Positions 9,658 to 18,115 of a DNA stretch of 64,000 nt are shown here, piece by piece (the first letter of the stretch is position 1; every line of letters starts with the position of its first letter). The stretch lies in the NCBI GenBank assembly GCA_027488135.1, contig JAIYCH010000089.1:186001-250000 (forward strand), given 5' to 3'. Source of the stretch: Saprospiraceae bacterium. Its GTDB lineage: Bacteria > Bacteroidota > Bacteroidia > Chitinophagales > Saprospiraceae. The notes under the pieces were generated by a model, which was not told the origin of the DNA, did not search any database, and saw only the letters and a list, made by a program, of their open reading frames with translations. Both the position numbers and the translations under genes were made by a program.

Positions 9658-11023
9658 CCCCTTAATAAGACTATTCCTGGTATGGATTTCGATAGTCCAC
9701 GTGAGTTCCCTACCTTTAATTGCTCAGGAAGGCATTTATAAAAATGGGAATAAATTTACTTTTGAAGCACCTAAATTAAACAATGTTCCTGTTGGACATA
9801 CGTCAGAATCATGGGGTATAAAAAGGCAAGAAATAGAAGAATCTTTAAATGAAAAGAAACTGAGTTTCGGAAATTTAGCCTACGGAATGGCTCAGGAGTT
9901 GCATCAATGTTTTAGAATAATTAGTGATGATGAAAAAATTTTACGACTTAAAGAAGCAGCTAAAAGACACGCTTTAACTCTTTTTAAAGATGCGCGTGGA
10001 GAAATATCAGGAAGTACGCCATATTACGGTATGACTTTAGGAGAGAGTGGACAGATAAATGAAAGTTATCTGAATTTAGATACTTATATGGACGTGTTAA
10101 TTGCGAAGCCTAAGGAGCAAACAGGTATTAATATTTGTTGGGCATTACCAAGTGAGGAATCTGGAAAGACAGTTGTTTTTAAATCTGCTGGTTTTTCTAG
10201 TCCAATTTACCTTCCAAATGGGCAAAAACACCCTGACAACTTACTCTACGAAGTGTATAGGGGATCTTTACCTGTTCGGGAACGTATTGGTTTTTTACAA
10301 AACGGATTACCTGTCGAAAAGACAATATGCAAAGAAATGTTTTTTGAGCTACGCTGTTTTTTAGATCCTGAACCAAAATTAAGTCAAAGTGCACCAGATA
10401 AATTCTATTGGCAAGTATCCTTTATAAGAATAAGTAAAGTTTCAGACGAAAAATTATGTGAAAATCTGCCTGAAGTGGCCTGCACCTTACCCGATCTAAC
10501 TATTTTAACCTCTGATATCGCCCAACTCGATACTACAAAGAATGATATTACTTTAAAATCAGCAACACCACCCAAAGCCTATAAACCAGTATCGCCATTT
10601 ACCTATTTAGTGCCAGGATTTGGCATTAGACATTTCCAGTCTATGAAAGAAAATAAACCTAATATTCCCCTTTGGCCCATCGTAACTGGCGTATGGTTAG
10701 GAAGCGGTTTTTTTGCCGCCGTAAGCAAAAGGCAATCTGATATTGATTACGCCATTCATAAAAAAACTTTTTCAGTTATTGAAAATGAAACTGCGTATCT
10801 TAATGCAAACAAATGGCATCATCGAAGTTTGATAAGTGCTGCCCTCAGTTTTGGTATTTGGATACTAAATGATGCTCATGTTTTTGTGAAAGATAAAAAA
10901 GCACAACGAACCAGCCGAGAATTATTTATGAATACCGTGCCATCGCCAGCTATTGGATACCAAAAAAATGGCCAGAACCAATTTGTAAATCAACCCGTAG
11001 CAGGTTACAGAATAAAATTCTAA
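9650..11023 (+). CDS. Uncharacterised exported protein with possible DUF5683-like C-terminal membrane domain
   Basis: Unrecognised 457-residue protein. A signal peptide covers about residues 1-25 (ending LIAQ). Residues 30-270 form a soluble domain with no known motif and several Cys (87, 163, 227, 236, 270, 278). Residues ~314-420 hold YLVPGFGIRHFQ, a hydrophobic stretch (341-357), a polar linker and a second hydrophobic stretch (392-408) ending ILNDAHVF. This order resembles the DUF5683 membrane domain of Bacteroidota envelope proteins (PG.G ... two hydrophobic hairpins ... W.lN..DA), but I cannot confirm it by alignment. It starts 8 nt inside the upstream PKD lipoprotein gene, and the next lipoprotein gene follows after 3 nt, so the three are one transcription unit. 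Confidence 0.65.
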   Translation: MNSPLIRLFLVWISIVHVSSLPLIAQEGIYKNGNKFTFEAPKLNNVPVGHTSESWGIKRQEIEESLNEKKLSFGNLAYGMAQELHQCFRIISDDEKILRLKEAAKRHALTLFKDARGEISGSTPYYGMTLGESGQINESYLNLDTYMDVLIAKPKEQTGINICWALPSEESGKTVVFKSAGFSSPIYLPNGQKHPDNLLYEVYRGSLPVRERIGFLQNGLPVEKTICKEMFFELRCFLDPEPKLSQSAPDKFYWQVSFIRISKVSDEKLCENLPEVACTLPDLTILTSDIAQLDTTKNDITLKSATPPKAYKPVSPFTYLVPGFGIRHFQSMKENKPNIPLWPIVTGVWLGSGFFAAVSKRQSDIDYAIHKKTFSVIENETAYLNANKWHHRSLISAALSFGIWILNDAHVFVKDKKAQRTSRELFMNTVPSPAIGYQKNGQNQFVNQPVAGYRIKF

Positions 11024-11026
11024 TCG

Positions 11027-12169
11027 ATGAAAAAAGTACTTGTAGTAATACTAATGATTGGAATATGGATACCATCTTGTGTTAAGTGGGATTTGGAAAA
11101 ATTCCCATTAAATACATTTTCTCAAGATTACCCTATTTCTCCTTCCATTGACACGCAGTACGTTCACCAGTTTATACAAATTACAGATGGAACCTTTAGA
11201 ATTATTGGAACAAATACAAAACAGGAAATAAACCTTTTACAGGTCAGTGCCGACGGCAAATCTGCCAATCTTGCCATATCTCCAGGTCTTGGAAAAGCCG
11301 TAGATATACAAAATGGCATAGGACAAAATGCTTTCGGTACCTTAGTACAACGAAAAGAAGGAATTACCTTTTTGCAATATGCTAATGGCGTATCCCCCAC
11401 CTTACAGTCTATTGTTAGTGGAGATTTATCGAAGAAATTCCCCCTTATTGAAAGCTCTGAAGGGTATCATTGCACCACAACAAAAGATGGGCACTGGATT
11501 ATTGCTGGAACCATGAAGCAATCAACACAGGACAATCGTTTATTCATGAGTTCTTTAAAAGCAGGCGGTGCAACAGATTGGATCCATACGTATGAAAATA
11601 ATCTTCAACCCTTTGGAGTTTATTTATTGGATAATGGAACGTATTTTTTACTTGCGGCCAGGCCTAATGGAAATGCCCTTTTACTAAGGTTCACAATTAA
11701 CGGAACGCTAACCTTGTCAAAATCTTTACAAAATATTTATCTTTCTAAAGAAGGCGGAATAACGGGTAACGGAAAATCTATTTTTATTACTGCCGCACAA
11801 AAAACCTTAAAAGGATACAAAACTTCAGTAACTGCCTATTCTTTAAACGGTGATAGAGAATGGGAATTTACAAAAGAATCTAATACAGGTATAAGCAAGG
11901 GCATAAAAATTCTTTGCGAGAAGGAAGGGCAAATTATTCTATTGGAAAGAGAAGGCAATATTTCAAGCAATCAAAATTATAATCATAAATTAATTCGATT
12001 GAACGCTGCTGGAGAGCTTCTATGGGAAAGTATATTTCTACCAGAAAAACCAAATGAGAAACTAGTAGATTTGATTATTTCAAATGATTTTGGCTATGCT
12101 ATGTTAGGAACGAATCCAACTGGCTACAAAATTGTAAAAACAGATATATTTGGTAAAATAAAACCTTGA
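11027..12169 (+). CDS. Putative lipoprotein, beta-rich, unknown function
   Basis: A 380-residue predicted lipoprotein. The short signal sequence ends in IPSC, giving Cys18 as the modified residue. The rest is a series of beta-strand-like repeats of ~45-50 residues (phrases such as GTFRIIGTN, GHWIIAGTM, GTYFLLAAR, SIFITAAQ, GYAMLGTNP), a pattern typical of a beta-propeller of the kind that reads out 'query / log' style repeats. No catalytic residues are recognised. It lies 3 nt after the preceding gene and shares its direction, so it should be produced with it. The propeller fold is inference from repeat spacing; the lipoprotein call is supported by the lipobox. Confidence 0.68.
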   Translation: MKKVLVVILMIGIWIPSCVKWDLEKFPLNTFSQDYPISPSIDTQYVHQFIQITDGTFRIIGTNTKQEINLLQVSADGKSANLAISPGLGKAVDIQNGIGQNAFGTLVQRKEGITFLQYANGVSPTLQSIVSGDLSKKFPLIESSEGYHCTTTKDGHWIIAGTMKQSTQDNRLFMSSLKAGGATDWIHTYENNLQPFGVYLLDNGTYFLLAARPNGNALLLRFTINGTLTLSKSLQNIYLSKEGGITGNGKSIFITAAQKTLKGYKTSVTAYSLNGDREWEFTKESNTGISKGIKILCEKEGQIILLEREGNISSNQNYNHKLIRLNAAGELLWESIFLPEKPNEKLVDLIISNDFGYAMLGTNPTGYKIVKTDIFGKIKP

Positions 12170-12196
12170 TTAATAGCGTAAAAGATTAATTTAATC

Positions 12197-12204
12197 TATA
12201 TTTG
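12197..12204 (+). promoter_or_regulatory. Possible -7 element before the ankyrin membrane protein gene
   Basis: TATATTTG fits the Bacteroidota -7 consensus and lies 58 nt before the ATG at 12263, within a 93-nt gap. A TTG occurs upstream at 12166, but the spacing (28 nt) is too long for a normal -33 box. It may allow the last gene of the cluster to be expressed separately. Low confidence. Confidence 0.3.
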
Positions 12205-12262
12205 TGTTTAATCTTCCTAATTTGCTCCCAGTCAATTTAATTAATGTAGCTCATTCTTTTGT

Positions 12263-14566
12263 ATGGCTGACGGGAATTCTTTGTTAAACGGCGATGTACT
12301 AATTATAACCTTTAGTAACCATACTAAAAGGATAAAATTGTACTATTATCATCATGAAGTTGATTTCAAAGAAGTAAAGAATCTTCCTATTGTAAAAAAT
12401 ATAGCTCAATTACAACCTATTATTTTTCAATTTATTGAAGATTTTTTAAGGTCAAGAATAGAAATAGCCTTTGAACAATCCAACAATATTTTTAATTCAG
12501 AAAAATTATTAGGTAATATTCTTTTAATTGTAGATTCAAACATTACTCCATCGTTTAGAACAGAAATAGAAGATTTTTATCTGTGGATGTTAGCATCCCT
12601 TAAGAATAATGAATTTCACAAAATTTTCGTTGAAAAATCTTTTAAGAACCCCGAAACCAATAAATTTGAAAAGGTAATGGACACCCTTTTCGCTGATTAT
12701 CATTTATCTCTTAGTTTGTTAGACGCTCATGATCCTTCGTCATTCAAAACAGACCAAATGACAAAATCAGGAGAAATTGATTTCAAAAAATTAGTCTTTT
12801 CCCAATTAGTATTGAATGAAGTAATTCAAAAATCCGGAACAATTACCAAAGTTACTAAAGAAAATGTACTGAAAGAGGCTTTTAAAATGGCTGAAAACTT
12901 CATTACTTCCAAAGAAAAAATATGGAATGGTGAATTAAGCGTGGCCAACAAACCCATTACCTTTCAATTAACTTCTCAAAAATTAGCATTAACAATTTCA
13001 GAAAAGGAAAAAAATATAAGAGAAAATAAAGCTCAACTTCAATTAGTTATTCCCTACAATGATATTAATCATTTATTTTCCTTATTGAATAACCGAAAGT
13101 TAAGCGTAATCCTTTTTAAGGAAGCCTTAGATGAAAGTTTTGGGAAAGATTCATCTGAAGCCCTCCTGTTTTTTTTAAACTTGGGCGAAAAAATAAGTCC
13201 CCAAAAAACAGTAATTGATAAAAATTATAATACTTCTTCTCATAAAGAATTAATGATTAATGATTTTTTGGAGGTGGGAGAAGATGAAATTTCCATTGTA
13301 GATAAATTAATTACATGGAAACCCAAAAATGAATCAGTTACTATAAAAGAAAAACCCAAGAGAAAATGGGTGTTGTTTGCCGCACTTTTTATACTTGTTT
13401 TAACGGTAGTTTTTGCCATTCCCGCCATTGTTACGCCCCCTGTTCAATGCAATGGAACACCCCTTTTGTTGGAAATGGTTAAAGGAAACACGCAACAAGT
13501 TAAAAGAATGGTGTTGGCCTGTGCTGATTATCGCAACCCTGAACAACAGGTAATTACTATTCAACAACATGACTACACTAGCCCAATTATCCTTGCTATT
13601 GTAAATGGCGATGTAGATTTACTTAAATTTTTAAACGAAAAGGGTGAAATCCCCTTAGACGTTCAGGAAAAAAATACGGCAAATCCAGGCTTAAAAGGTT
13701 GGTCTGCCCCATGGACCGCAGTGGCTTTTAATCAACCCAAAGTGTTAGACTATTTGATTGAACAGCGCGTAAAGATGGATACCCGTCAAGAGAAAAATGG
13801 CGAAACACCTCTTATTCATGCTATCATCTTGAATAACAAATACCTGGTAAATAAACTACTTGGTGCAGGCGCAGATCCTGATTTTTCAGACTCAAAAGGC
13901 ATTACACCCTTACTTTACACCCTTGCGTTAGATTTACCAGATTTGGCCAAAATACTTCTTTCTCATGGTGCTACTATTCCTCCATTTTTAACAAAAAAGG
14001 ATTTTAATTCCCGTATTACATCGGAGGAAATGAGAAAGGTAGTAAATAATTATGGCACCCATCTTTTTTCCTTCTTAGACGCATTTCAAGCTAATAGTCC
14101 GTTCAATAGAAATATCAATGGTTCATTTATTAATGAAAATGAAAATCTTGTTTTCAATAGTTCTCTTTTCAGGATCTACCCTTTTGATTTATCGCCCCAA
14201 GCAAACTATCAATTTTCTTGCTTTTTATCTATACCAATGACGGAAGAAAGTGGAGACTTCGGTGTCATTTTTTCCTCTTCAAAAAATAATAAATGGTCAA
14301 TTACCATTAATGCTATCGGCGAATGGCAGCTAAAAAATAATAAAGAAACGATTAAATCAGGCTCCATTGAATTGAAAAGAAATGTTAAGGAAGTAAGATT
14401 AAGAATAAAAAAAGATAAAAACCAGTTTGAGTTCAGGTTAAATGATAGTACATTACTGACAACCACTTTACCCAAACAGGTAGGAAATTATTTTGGATTT
14501 CAGGTAGAAAACAATTTCCAGGGAAGCAACTGGATTATTGAAAAATACAAATTAAAAGAGTTTTAG
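12263..14566 (+). CDS. Single-pass membrane protein: cytoplasmic domain, periplasmic ankyrin repeats, C-terminal beta domain
   Basis: A 767-residue protein I cannot name. Residues 1-365 are soluble and unrecognised, rich in Lys/Asn/Phe, without a signal peptide. A basic stretch (KEKPKRKW, 363-369) precedes one transmembrane helix (369-390), so by the positive-inside rule the N-terminus is cytoplasmic and the rest periplasmic. Residues ~397-575 contain about five ankyrin-type repeats (for example GETPLIHAIILNNKYLVNKL and GITPLLYTLALDLPDLAKIL). Residues ~605-767 look like a jelly-roll of the LamG/DUF1080 type (GDFGVIFSSSKNNKW, FEFRLNDSTLL, YFGFQVEN). It is the last of four same-strand genes and ends 7 nt from a convergent T9SS cargo gene. 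A trans-envelope link or sensor is plausible but inferred. Confidence 0.7.
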   Translation: MADGNSLLNGDVLIITFSNHTKRIKLYYYHHEVDFKEVKNLPIVKNIAQLQPIIFQFIEDFLRSRIEIAFEQSNNIFNSEKLLGNILLIVDSNITPSFRTEIEDFYLWMLASLKNNEFHKIFVEKSFKNPETNKFEKVMDTLFADYHLSLSLLDAHDPSSFKTDQMTKSGEIDFKKLVFSQLVLNEVIQKSGTITKVTKENVLKEAFKMAENFITSKEKIWNGELSVANKPITFQLTSQKLALTISEKEKNIRENKAQLQLVIPYNDINHLFSLLNNRKLSVILFKEALDESFGKDSSEALLFFLNLGEKISPQKTVIDKNYNTSSHKELMINDFLEVGEDEISIVDKLITWKPKNESVTIKEKPKRKWVLFAALFILVLTVVFAIPAIVTPPVQCNGTPLLLEMVKGNTQQVKRMVLACADYRNPEQQVITIQQHDYTSPIILAIVNGDVDLLKFLNEKGEIPLDVQEKNTANPGLKGWSAPWTAVAFNQPKVLDYLIEQRVKMDTRQEKNGETPLIHAIILNNKYLVNKLLGAGADPDFSDSKGITPLLYTLALDLPDLAKILLSHGATIPPFLTKKDFNSRITSEEMRKVVNNYGTHLFSFLDAFQANSPFNRNINGSFINENENLVFNSSLFRIYPFDLSPQANYQFSCFLSIPMTEESGDFGVIFSSSKNNKWSITINAIGEWQLKNNKETIKSGSIELKRNVKEVRLRIKKDKNQFEFRLNDSTLLTTTLPKQVGNYFGFQVENNFQGSNWIIEKYKLKEF

Positions 14567-14573
14567 GCATTCA

Positions 14574-17500
14574 TTATATCTTTATTACTCTTTGTGTTTT
14601 CCCATAGCCTTCAATAAAGTACATACCACTTGGGAGAGAACTTACATCAAGCATAATTTCTCCCTCAAATGAGGAAATTTCAACTACCTTCAATACTTTA
14701 CCATAAACATCAAGCACACGAATCAGATGGATTTTAGCCCTTTGATTATCAATATTTTTATTCTTTAAAAATAGATTATCATTACATGGATTAGGATAAA
14801 CATCTAATAAACTTACCCTTTGTAAAGATTCTCTAACGCTGTTCACACCACCAAAAGATACTTTAATCGTGTCCACTACAGAACAACCTGAAGCCACATT
14901 GAATACCTCCAGGGTATAAATACCTGGATCTTCCACCGTATAAGTAGATTGAGTGGAACCATCAAACCAACGATATGAGTATCCAGCTATGGCAGGTTTA
15001 CCAATGACTAATTTCTGCCCGGACAAAATAAAAGTATCCGCTGCAGGGTCAAATGGAAAATTATCAGCAACTGAAAATTTCCAATCTAACGAATCCACGC
15101 AACCAGAATTATCAGAATAACGGTAAGAAAGAGCAAATTCTCCTGATGTTACTGGTTTAAATCGATACAGCCCAATTTCTTTATTTACAGATTCCACCAC
15201 AGGTCCATTCCTGCTAATAAATAAACCTCCTGTCGGTTTTACTTTAAATTCGATCCATTTATCACTTTTACAATAAGAAGAAATAAGATTTTCAAATAAT
15301 AATTTAGGTGATTGTTTTATTTCTTTCAAAAAGAGGGAGTCTCTGCCTCTACATCCACCACTATCGGTATAATCATAATAAATCCAACGATCCACAATAC
15401 CGGAACCTATGGGTAACTGAAATTTACCATTTAACAAATCAATAACGCCTGAACCAGAAAACTTTCCTCCAGAGGGAATTGCCTTTAATTCTATCTTATC
15501 AGTGGCAACACATAAATTACTTTTTAAATCAAGAATGGATACTGGAGGAGAAGAATAAACATTTACTTCTGTCCTGGATTCACTTTTACATTGAGTTCCA
15601 GCGGTAGTTATAAGCGTTAAAGGATATAGACCATTTATTTTTGGAGGGAAATACTTGTAATCAATAATGTCACCCTTCACTGTGGTGTCTAACAAGATAT
15701 CTCCAGATTGGAATAATTGAATCTTAACTGGATTTCCTGAAAGATTTGACCATTTCATAATCACGGACGATTCGTTACCCAGACAAACTGGCGTTGCTGT
15801 GAATCTAGAAATATTAGGTTGTTCAATAATATCAAGTACAAGAGAGTCTGTAGAAGAACCACAGGCACTTACCCCATCAACTTTCACGGTAAACTTACCG
15901 GTAATATTATATTTGACTTTACCAGGATTCAAACCTACAAAAGATGAAGGAATACCTCCAGGAAAGGACCATTTTAGGGTTTCATAGGTACCTGAGGTGG
16001 TTAGAGATGGTGTAAACTCGATATTAGAACAAAATGGATTTAACCTGGCAAGAGAAAGACTAGGTTTTTGAATAATTTTTAATTCTGAAATCAGTTCGGT
16101 AGTACAATTTGCCCCTTTTGAAACAACCACTTTTACTGGATAATTTCCAACGTTGACAAATGGTCTAAAAGACCAGGTCAGCGAATTTCCGGTGATAATG
16201 GTATCAAAAAGAGGAGAACCAGACAAAGAAATAGAGATTTTTAATGCCTCGTTATCTCTATTGGACATAATTAATCTGAGGTCGCTTTTTTCGCCAATAC
16301 ACGCGGAGGATACAGATAAAGATTCAATTTTTGGCTTAGAAAAAACTTTGACAGTAGTAGTATCAAAGACCGTTCCACAGCTATTGGTAGCTTGAAGGGT
16401 AATACCAAACACGCCAGGACTGGAAAATCTTATTTTCCCTGGATCCAAATTATTAAGATTTGTAACAGTCCCCCCATTAACTATCCATTTTACCCCCGAA
16501 AAAACACCGTTTACTGCATATATAGGTGTAAACTCTTCATTTTCACATAGAGGTGAAACAGGGGCTAAAGCCACCGTCATAGGATCAGTAATTGAAAGCG
16601 AAACAGAATCTCGAAGTGTACAATAAGGATTTGAAGCATCAAAGTAAATAATTCCTTTCGATTTATTTAAGAATAAAGAGGGGTCAATCAATCCGGTTGA
16701 AGAAACACCAAAACCCGACCAGGTTCCGACAGGTGATGCCGTTAACTGTACAGGTGCGTCATTGGAGCAAAACGCCACGACTTTTTTTGATAATTTTAAT
16801 GTGTCCTTTGGAAATACTTGTATTCTAATGGTATGGCTAAAAGTACCGCATTGACCATTAGTTTGTAAATCGATGGTCCCATTTTTTTTAAAAAACGCTG
16901 GTTGGAAGGAACTTCCCTGTGCCGTAAAAGGACTTTCATTATTGACTCTCCAAATAAGAGAATTTATTCTTAGCTTATCATAAGTAAAAAGCAACGATTC
17001 GGGTGAAACGAAACCCTCTTGGCATAAATTTACCTCTGAATCGGTTTTAAAAAAAGGCGTTGATTTAAGAATAAAAGGCATAGATATAGAATCGGCTCCA
17101 CAACCATTTGTGGTTAACAATTTTATATTAATAGCCCCCAAGCGCTTAAACCTTATCCATGTTGAATCGCCGGAAGGAAAGGAAAGGACAGACTCCCAGA
17201 CAGAAGTATCTCCTGTAATTTTCCAAACACCGTCAGAGGAGTTTGTTTGTTTATTTTTCAACCTCACCGATATTGGATAACAAAACTGCTGGGTATCAAT
17301 AACAATATCGGCCTTAGGTTTTTCCAAAATGGTTACAATCTGTTTTACTGAATCAGCACCACAACTATTTCTTGCGGTTAGTTCTACTTCATATTGACCA
17401 GGTAAATCATAATCCAGATTTATATCTCTAATATTTGTGATACGAAAAGTAGAATATCGCCAGGTATAAATAGCGGCATTTGAGAAACAAGTTTTATTTT

Positions 17501-17984
17501 GAAAACTAATTCTTGCACCAACACATGCTGTGGTTGCAGAGGGTAGGAATGCAGCTTTAGGTTTTAGCGCAATTTTAATCGGAAAAGATTGAACTTTTTG
17601 GCTACAGGTAAATCCTTCATTACATTGTTTGAATGCAGTAATACAAACAGTTAACCTTAAAATGGTATCATTTTGGCAGGACGCTTTCAAAGACGCTGGT
17701 AGATCATACTTATGAAAAAAATCATTTAATTGATACACTGTATCTTGCTTACCATCGCCCCATCGAATGACAAGTCCGGTATATGTTTGAATCGCTGTAT
17801 TATTTTTAAATCGCAAAATGGAACCTTCACAAACCAGGGAATCGATGGGAGAAACGTCATAATTTACTGCACCACAATCATTCCTGGAACAAGGAACTTC
17901 ACAAGTAGATTGAGCGGAAAGGAAAGACACATTGATAGCACAGCTATATACTAACCCAAAAAAACACAAGTGAATGAATTTCAT
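14574..17984 (-). CDS. PKD/Ig-like surface protein with type A T9SS sorting domain
   Basis: A 1136-residue secreted protein. A signal peptide (residues 1-24, ending FLSAQ) is followed by a Cys-rich N-terminal region very like that of the protein at 3821-8695: both show a Cys-x-x-x-(D/N)DCG start, a DWGDGK or RWGDGK PKD-like core with DTV, and a second PKD domain ending in (E/S)CG. Several more Ig-like modules follow with SGxG motifs (GTWSGFGVS, GGKFSGSGVID). The final ~75 residues (LLDVYPNPCNDNLF ... LDVYGKVLKVVEIS ... LPSGMYFIEGYG ... RVIKI) are a clear type A Por secretion tail, so it should be exported by the T9SS and anchored or released. No catalytic motif is visible; adhesion is inferred. 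Confidence 0.85.
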   Translation of the reverse strand: MKFIHLCFFGLVYSCAINVSFLSAQSTCEVPCSRNDCGAVNYDVSPIDSLVCEGSILRFKNNTAIQTYTGLVIRWGDGKQDTVYQLNDFFHKYDLPASLKASCQNDTILRLTVCITAFKQCNEGFTCSQKVQSFPIKIALKPKAAFLPSATTACVGARISFQNKTCFSNAAIYTWRYSTFRITNIRDINLDYDLPGQYEVELTARNSCGADSVKQIVTILEKPKADIVIDTQQFCYPISVRLKNKQTNSSDGVWKITGDTSVWESVLSFPSGDSTWIRFKRLGAINIKLLTTNGCGADSISMPFILKSTPFFKTDSEVNLCQEGFVSPESLLFTYDKLRINSLIWRVNNESPFTAQGSSFQPAFFKKNGTIDLQTNGQCGTFSHTIRIQVFPKDTLKLSKKVVAFCSNDAPVQLTASPVGTWSGFGVSSTGLIDPSLFLNKSKGIIYFDASNPYCTLRDSVSLSITDPMTVALAPVSPLCENEEFTPIYAVNGVFSGVKWIVNGGTVTNLNNLDPGKIRFSSPGVFGITLQATNSCGTVFDTTTVKVFSKPKIESLSVSSACIGEKSDLRLIMSNRDNEALKISISLSGSPLFDTIITGNSLTWSFRPFVNVGNYPVKVVVSKGANCTTELISELKIIQKPSLSLARLNPFCSNIEFTPSLTTSGTYETLKWSFPGGIPSSFVGLNPGKVKYNITGKFTVKVDGVSACGSSTDSLVLDIIEQPNISRFTATPVCLGNESSVIMKWSNLSGNPVKIQLFQSGDILLDTTVKGDIIDYKYFPPKINGLYPLTLITTAGTQCKSESRTEVNVYSSPPVSILDLKSNLCVATDKIELKAIPSGGKFSGSGVIDLLNGKFQLPIGSGIVDRWIYYDYTDSGGCRGRDSLFLKEIKQSPKLLFENLISSYCKSDKWIEFKVKPTGGLFISRNGPVVESVNKEIGLYRFKPVTSGEFALSYRYSDNSGCVDSLDWKFSVADNFPFDPAADTFILSGQKLVIGKPAIAGYSYRWFDGSTQSTYTVEDPGIYTLEVFNVASGCSVVDTIKVSFGGVNSVRESLQRVSLLDVYPNPCNDNLFLKNKNIDNQRAKIHLIRVLDVYGKVLKVVEISSFEGEIMLDVSSLPSGMYFIEGYGKTQRVIKI

Positions 17985-18042
17985 AATATTAAGGTTACTA
18001 TCGGAATATTAAATAAGGCTGAAATGTACGCAAAAAAGGAAT

Positions 18043-18094
18043 AAAATCAAAAAAAATAAATTGGCCGCTTTCACCAAAGGGCAAAAGCGGCCAA
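18043..18094 (-). terminator. Rho-independent terminator of the TPR protein gene
   Basis: An 11-bp perfect stem (TTGGCCGCTTT at 18061-18071 pairing with AAAGCGGCCAA at 18084-18094, 12-nt loop) lies 21 nt beyond the stop codon of the TPR gene. Read on the minus strand the stem is followed by a T-rich run (TTTATTTTTTTT), which is what an intrinsic terminator needs. Confidence 0.88.
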
Positions 18095-18115
18095 TAAAAA
18101 TAAATACAGATCTAT

